Shown piece by piece: positions 58,290-64,000 of a stretch of DNA of 64,000 bases. The stretch comes from Cenococcum geophilum 1.58. Taxonomy: Eukaryota; Ascomycota; Dothideomycetes; Gloniales; Gloniaceae. The first letter of the stretch is position 1, and each line of letters begins with the position of its first letter. Under the pieces are notes generated by a model that had not been told where the DNA came from, searched no databases, and saw nothing but the letters and a program-made list of their open reading frames with translations. Both the position numbers and the translations under genes were made by a program. Location of the stretch: positions 62,001 to 126,000 of the forward strand of contig KV748219.1 of assembly GCA_001692895.1 (NCBI GenBank). The letters are read 5' to 3'.

Positions 58290-58610
58290 TGCACGTCTAT
58301 ATACCTACACGTCTGCATAAGGCTCTGCACGAAGCTCTGCACGACGCTCTTACGAAGCTCTGCACGACGCTCTTACGAAGCTCTACACGACGCTCTTACG
58401 AAGCTCTGCACGACGCTCTTATAAAGCTCTGCACGAAGCTCTGCACGAAGCTCTGCACGAAGCTCTGCACGAAGCTCTGCACGAAGCTTTGCACGAAGCT
58501 CTGCACGAAGCTCTGCACGAAGCTTTGCACGAAGCTCTGCACGAAGCTCTGCAGAGCCTCTACCAAAGCTCTACATAATGCTCTATTAAAGCTCTGCACA
58601 AGGCTCTACC
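58290..58610. repeat. 12-bp minisatellite, small array
   Basis: Monomers GCACGAAGCTCT are repeated with little variation from about 58,420 to 58,553. The left part has a 23-nt higher-order unit (GAAGCTCTGCAC plus GACGCTCTTAC) about four times. Open frames of K-L-C-T repeats on one strand and V-Q-S-F repeats on the other are a consequence of the period and are not called as genes. It marks the right edge of the decayed block. Confidence 0.9.
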
Positions 58611-58958
58611 TAAAGATTACCCCCTTCTGCGAAGCAAATCTATACCTACTAGCAGTCCTTAATTATTATTTAAAGCTAGCTTATTAGTCTAGGTACTCTA
58701 GCTACAGTAAGAAGAGGGCGGTGGTAGTTGTGGGAGGGATACGGCTAATACGACTTAGGGTCGTCGGGCGCGATAACGAGATAACGAATTGGAATCGGGC
58801 AAATCGGGCAACGTAGTCTTCTTCGCCAGGTTTGATTTGGTAATTCTGGCTACTAGGAATAGCTTAGGGAGCTATAGAAGTTGAGACAATTTGGCTTAAA
58901 GTAGGTGTATATAGGCCTAAATACCCCGCGCGGGACTAACAAAAATCCGAACCGTGTA

Positions 58959-59031
58959 CCAGACCTTCTAACGAAGGTCTTGCCAAAAGCGGCTAGCGGC
59001 TTGGCAAGTAAGCCTTGGCAAGAAGGTCTGG
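58959..59031. repeat. small inverted repeat
   Basis: CCAGACCTTCT (58959-58969) pairs with AGAAGGTCTGG (59021-59031). An inner AGGTCTTGCCAA pairs with two copies of TTGGCAAG (59,001 and 59,015), so two alternative stems are possible. Function is not known. Confidence 0.7.
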
Positions 59032-60364
59032 GAACGAGACAAATACAAATGTACCTGTGGATATACTATTGTTATCGAAACTTTCATTAGCCTCCGCCGA
59101 TTACCCTTAGAAATGTACAACCAGTCTTAATACTTCCCACATCTCTAAGCGAGTCCATGAAAAATTTCTCGATCTATCTCACTCCGAATAGCGCCAACTG
59201 GACTTGGCGACAACACAAATACTTCTTCCATTTCCATCACTAAGGTAGTTGGAACCCGTGTAACAACCGAATACTCCACTCAAGTGTTACCCTACTCCGA
59301 CTATTCTCTGCAAACACCTTTGTTCACTGATGCGGTATTATACCCACCGAGAGAGTATGCTAGAGGACCCCGCCTCTCCTTCTACGGGTAACCATCCCAG
59401 CCTCGCCTTACCGCATACAAGCATGGATCCAACGGCAGCGGGCCGGCCCGGTCAGAGGCTGCGACGTCCATTCCCAGGGATGTGAATGCTGACCACCCAT
59501 TCAAAAGTAGCGTGAAAATTCAGGGTCTGGGGTAAATCTCAGCTATCATTTTCACCAATCTATACGAAGTTTGAATACGGAATTCTAATTTCGTTTCGAT
59601 TGTATAGTTGGGGGTCATGGGTGTATGGGCGCAGTCAGGTTTTGGTTTTTAAGTTACTGTTAGGCGAGGAGCGTGAGCTGTTGGAGCCAATATAGGAAGC
59701 CACTCATTTCTTTATAGCCTAATAGTCAATCTTCCATCTCTTTTCCAGCGCGTACCTCGAGTCTTGGCCGGTAAATTCAACTCTTAGCGCCTCACCAACC
59801 GTCTATTGCAACTCCCAAACTACCGTTTCTACATCTCTCACAGCAGACCAACACACCACTCACGTCCTCACTCAAGCAGAAACATCTGATATCGAGTAGA
59901 TGATCCATTCTAATTCAATTCTCATAGACAAAAAATTACAGATTTTATGCCGAGCTCTCCCGCCCCACTCAGCCACCCACAAATCTCCGCCCACCCTTTC
60001 CTCACCCAAAGGAGAAAAGACCTCAGCTAGGAAAGCAGCCCAAAAAGAAACAACAAGATTCGCAGATTTGCTTTCGCATAACTCACGCATCACCTCAGCT
60101 CCTTGATTCAAAAAGAGAGTAGCGTGCCGGCTGGATAATACACAGGTTTCCCCATTACCCCCTTTCCTTCTCCATTGATGAATTTTTATGCTTATGTTTT
60201 GCTTGCTTTCTTGAGCTTGCCTCTTTCCTTCCCCGCCGCTACGACATTCCAAATGGAAAAACAACCCGGGATGGGAAACTCAGCCAGCCAGCTGGTATCG
60301 CACACGCTCCAACGCCGATAAAGGAACAATAACAACGACGCAGGCACCTAGGATCCTTCTTTCT

Positions 60365-60377
60365 GGGGGGGGGGGGG
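60365..60377 (-). repeat. C13 homopolymer in the presumed chitin synthase 3' UTR
   Basis: Thirteen consecutive G on the plus strand (C on the gene strand) start 43 nt after the stop codon. It is a likely site of length error or natural length variation. Confidence 0.8.
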
Positions 60378-60419
60378 TTTGGGGAAAAGAGGGATAGAGG
60401 GTGGATGGTTATGAGGCTT

Positions 60420-63435
<3,016 letters not shown>

Positions 63436-64000
63436 GGTGCGCAGTGGAGCGAGGACGAACTACCCAAAGAATATGACGGTAGGGGAGATGCTGAAAGAAT
63501 ACAACTCAGTGGTGTAGGGGAGCGGAGGGATAAATGAGGACAAAAGAAAAAGTTCAGGGAGGTTGTTTTCTCACAGCTGAGGAGGAGTTCACAACGCCTC
63601 AAGCCCGTTAGGGTATGGCGCAGGGTTTGGCCGGCTGGGGCATGCGCGAGGCGACTGTCTAACGCTGGTGCTTTCTCGTTGGTCCAACCCCGTTTCGCAT
63701 TCGTACACCATCAGTCCTTCATCTATATTAATACGCGGCATACAGGCTGTTTACGACCTTCCTATCTCAACCGTCGTTGTCCTCTAGAATCTTGTTGTTT
63801 GACGCCGATCGCCACGACCTAGACTCTCCCCAGCTTTCGCCATTGACTTTCGCTGTCTGCTTGTGGCGTCTATACAGGAGGCGCCAAAAATAGCGACTGA
63901 TTTGTTCAGCTGCACGCTAAACTGCAGGCGACTACGTCGTGAGCACCTAATTCCTGCTCTGCTGACGCTGCTGTGCTCAGCCTCACTAAATTCTCTCCAG
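63436..64000 (-). promoter_or_regulatory. chitin synthase 5' flank and probable promoter
   Basis: The gene-strand sequence just upstream of the ATG is pyrimidine-rich (about 63,440-63,590), as is common in fungal leaders. An AT-rich TATTAATATAG string lies about 290-300 nt upstream (around 63,725-63,735) and could serve as a core promoter element. No second gene is seen up to the window edge. Start sites are not determinable from sequence alone. Confidence 0.45.

Larger units (their letters stand above)
58688..60419. other. intergenic region of normal composition, 3' of the chitin synthase
   Basis: The composition returns to normal at about 58,690. No convincing gene is seen: the longest open frame (60,264 down to 59,872) has no recognisable domain and lies within the expected 3' side of the chitin synthase. 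Short direct repeats (GATAACGA, AATCGGGCA) occur around 58,775-58,810. Inverted repeats lie at 58,959-59,031, and an 8-bp pair ATGCGGTA/TACCGCAT at 59,330-59,337 and 59,409-59,416. Confidence 0.6.

Noticed and set aside
58289-58687. 132-residue K-L-C-T repeat protein and its antisense counterpart
   Set aside because: Same cause: the 12-bp period keeps the frames open; the ends run into unrelated sequence.
59872-60264. 130-residue minus-strand open frame as a gene
   Set aside because: No recognisable domain, no introns or conserved context; it lies just 3' of the chitin synthase and is probably UTR or intergenic.

Overview
The window is a filamentous ascomycete (Pezizomycotina) chromosome segment with two parts. 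About 123-58,690 is an AT-rich, TpA-rich, gene-free block of repeats decayed by RIP-type mutation (C-to-T on either strand): CAG/CAA codons have become TAG/TAA, His has become Tyr, and Asp has become Asn. About 58,690-64,000 has normal base composition and holds one intact gene, a six-exon class III chitin synthase on the minus strand (60,420-63,435, 915 residues). The five short introns (51-56 nt, GT..AG, CTAAC-like branch sites) and the RIP signature support the fungal assignment. No tRNA, rRNA or CRISPR array was seen.

The repeat block can be resolved into individual elements from LTR ends and target-site duplications (TSDs). From the left: a possible truncated coding end (3-122); a small LTR-like element D1 (779-1033); a Gypsy gag relic E; a piggyBac transposase relic; then a Crypton array (tyrosine recombinase plus GCR1_C-like domain) broken up by later insertions. 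Gypsy A1 (4,507-23,062) sits in Crypton copy 1, Copia B1 (6,457-18,658) sits in A1, and Gypsy C1 (6,969-13,173) sits in B1. A second Copia, B2 (24,558-30,838), also sits in Crypton copy 1. Two full Crypton units of exactly 2,897 bp follow head to tail (31,264-37,057). A 12-bp minisatellite lies at 37.5-38.8 kb. A Tad/jockey-type LINE on the minus strand is split by Gypsy F (39,659-46,610) and Gypsy A2 (47,355-54,063); A2 carries a fresh solo element D2. A 77-bp-arm perfect palindrome (57,274-57,436), a decayed inverted repeat and a second array of the same 12-bp minisatellite close the block.

The Gypsy families A, C and F are chromoviruses: each keeps a recognisable chromodomain after the integrase. 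All three carry a 9-nt primer-binding site 2 nt from the 5' LTR that is complementary to a stretch inside their own LTR, the Tf1/sushi self-priming arrangement. The most unusual observation is a hairpin-bearing module between the end of pol and the 3' LTR that is shared by Gypsy and Copia families. Copia B2 and Gypsy F align without gaps over 118 nt with only 12 differences by my count. The coding relics are dead; only the chitin synthase is a credible functional protein gene here.
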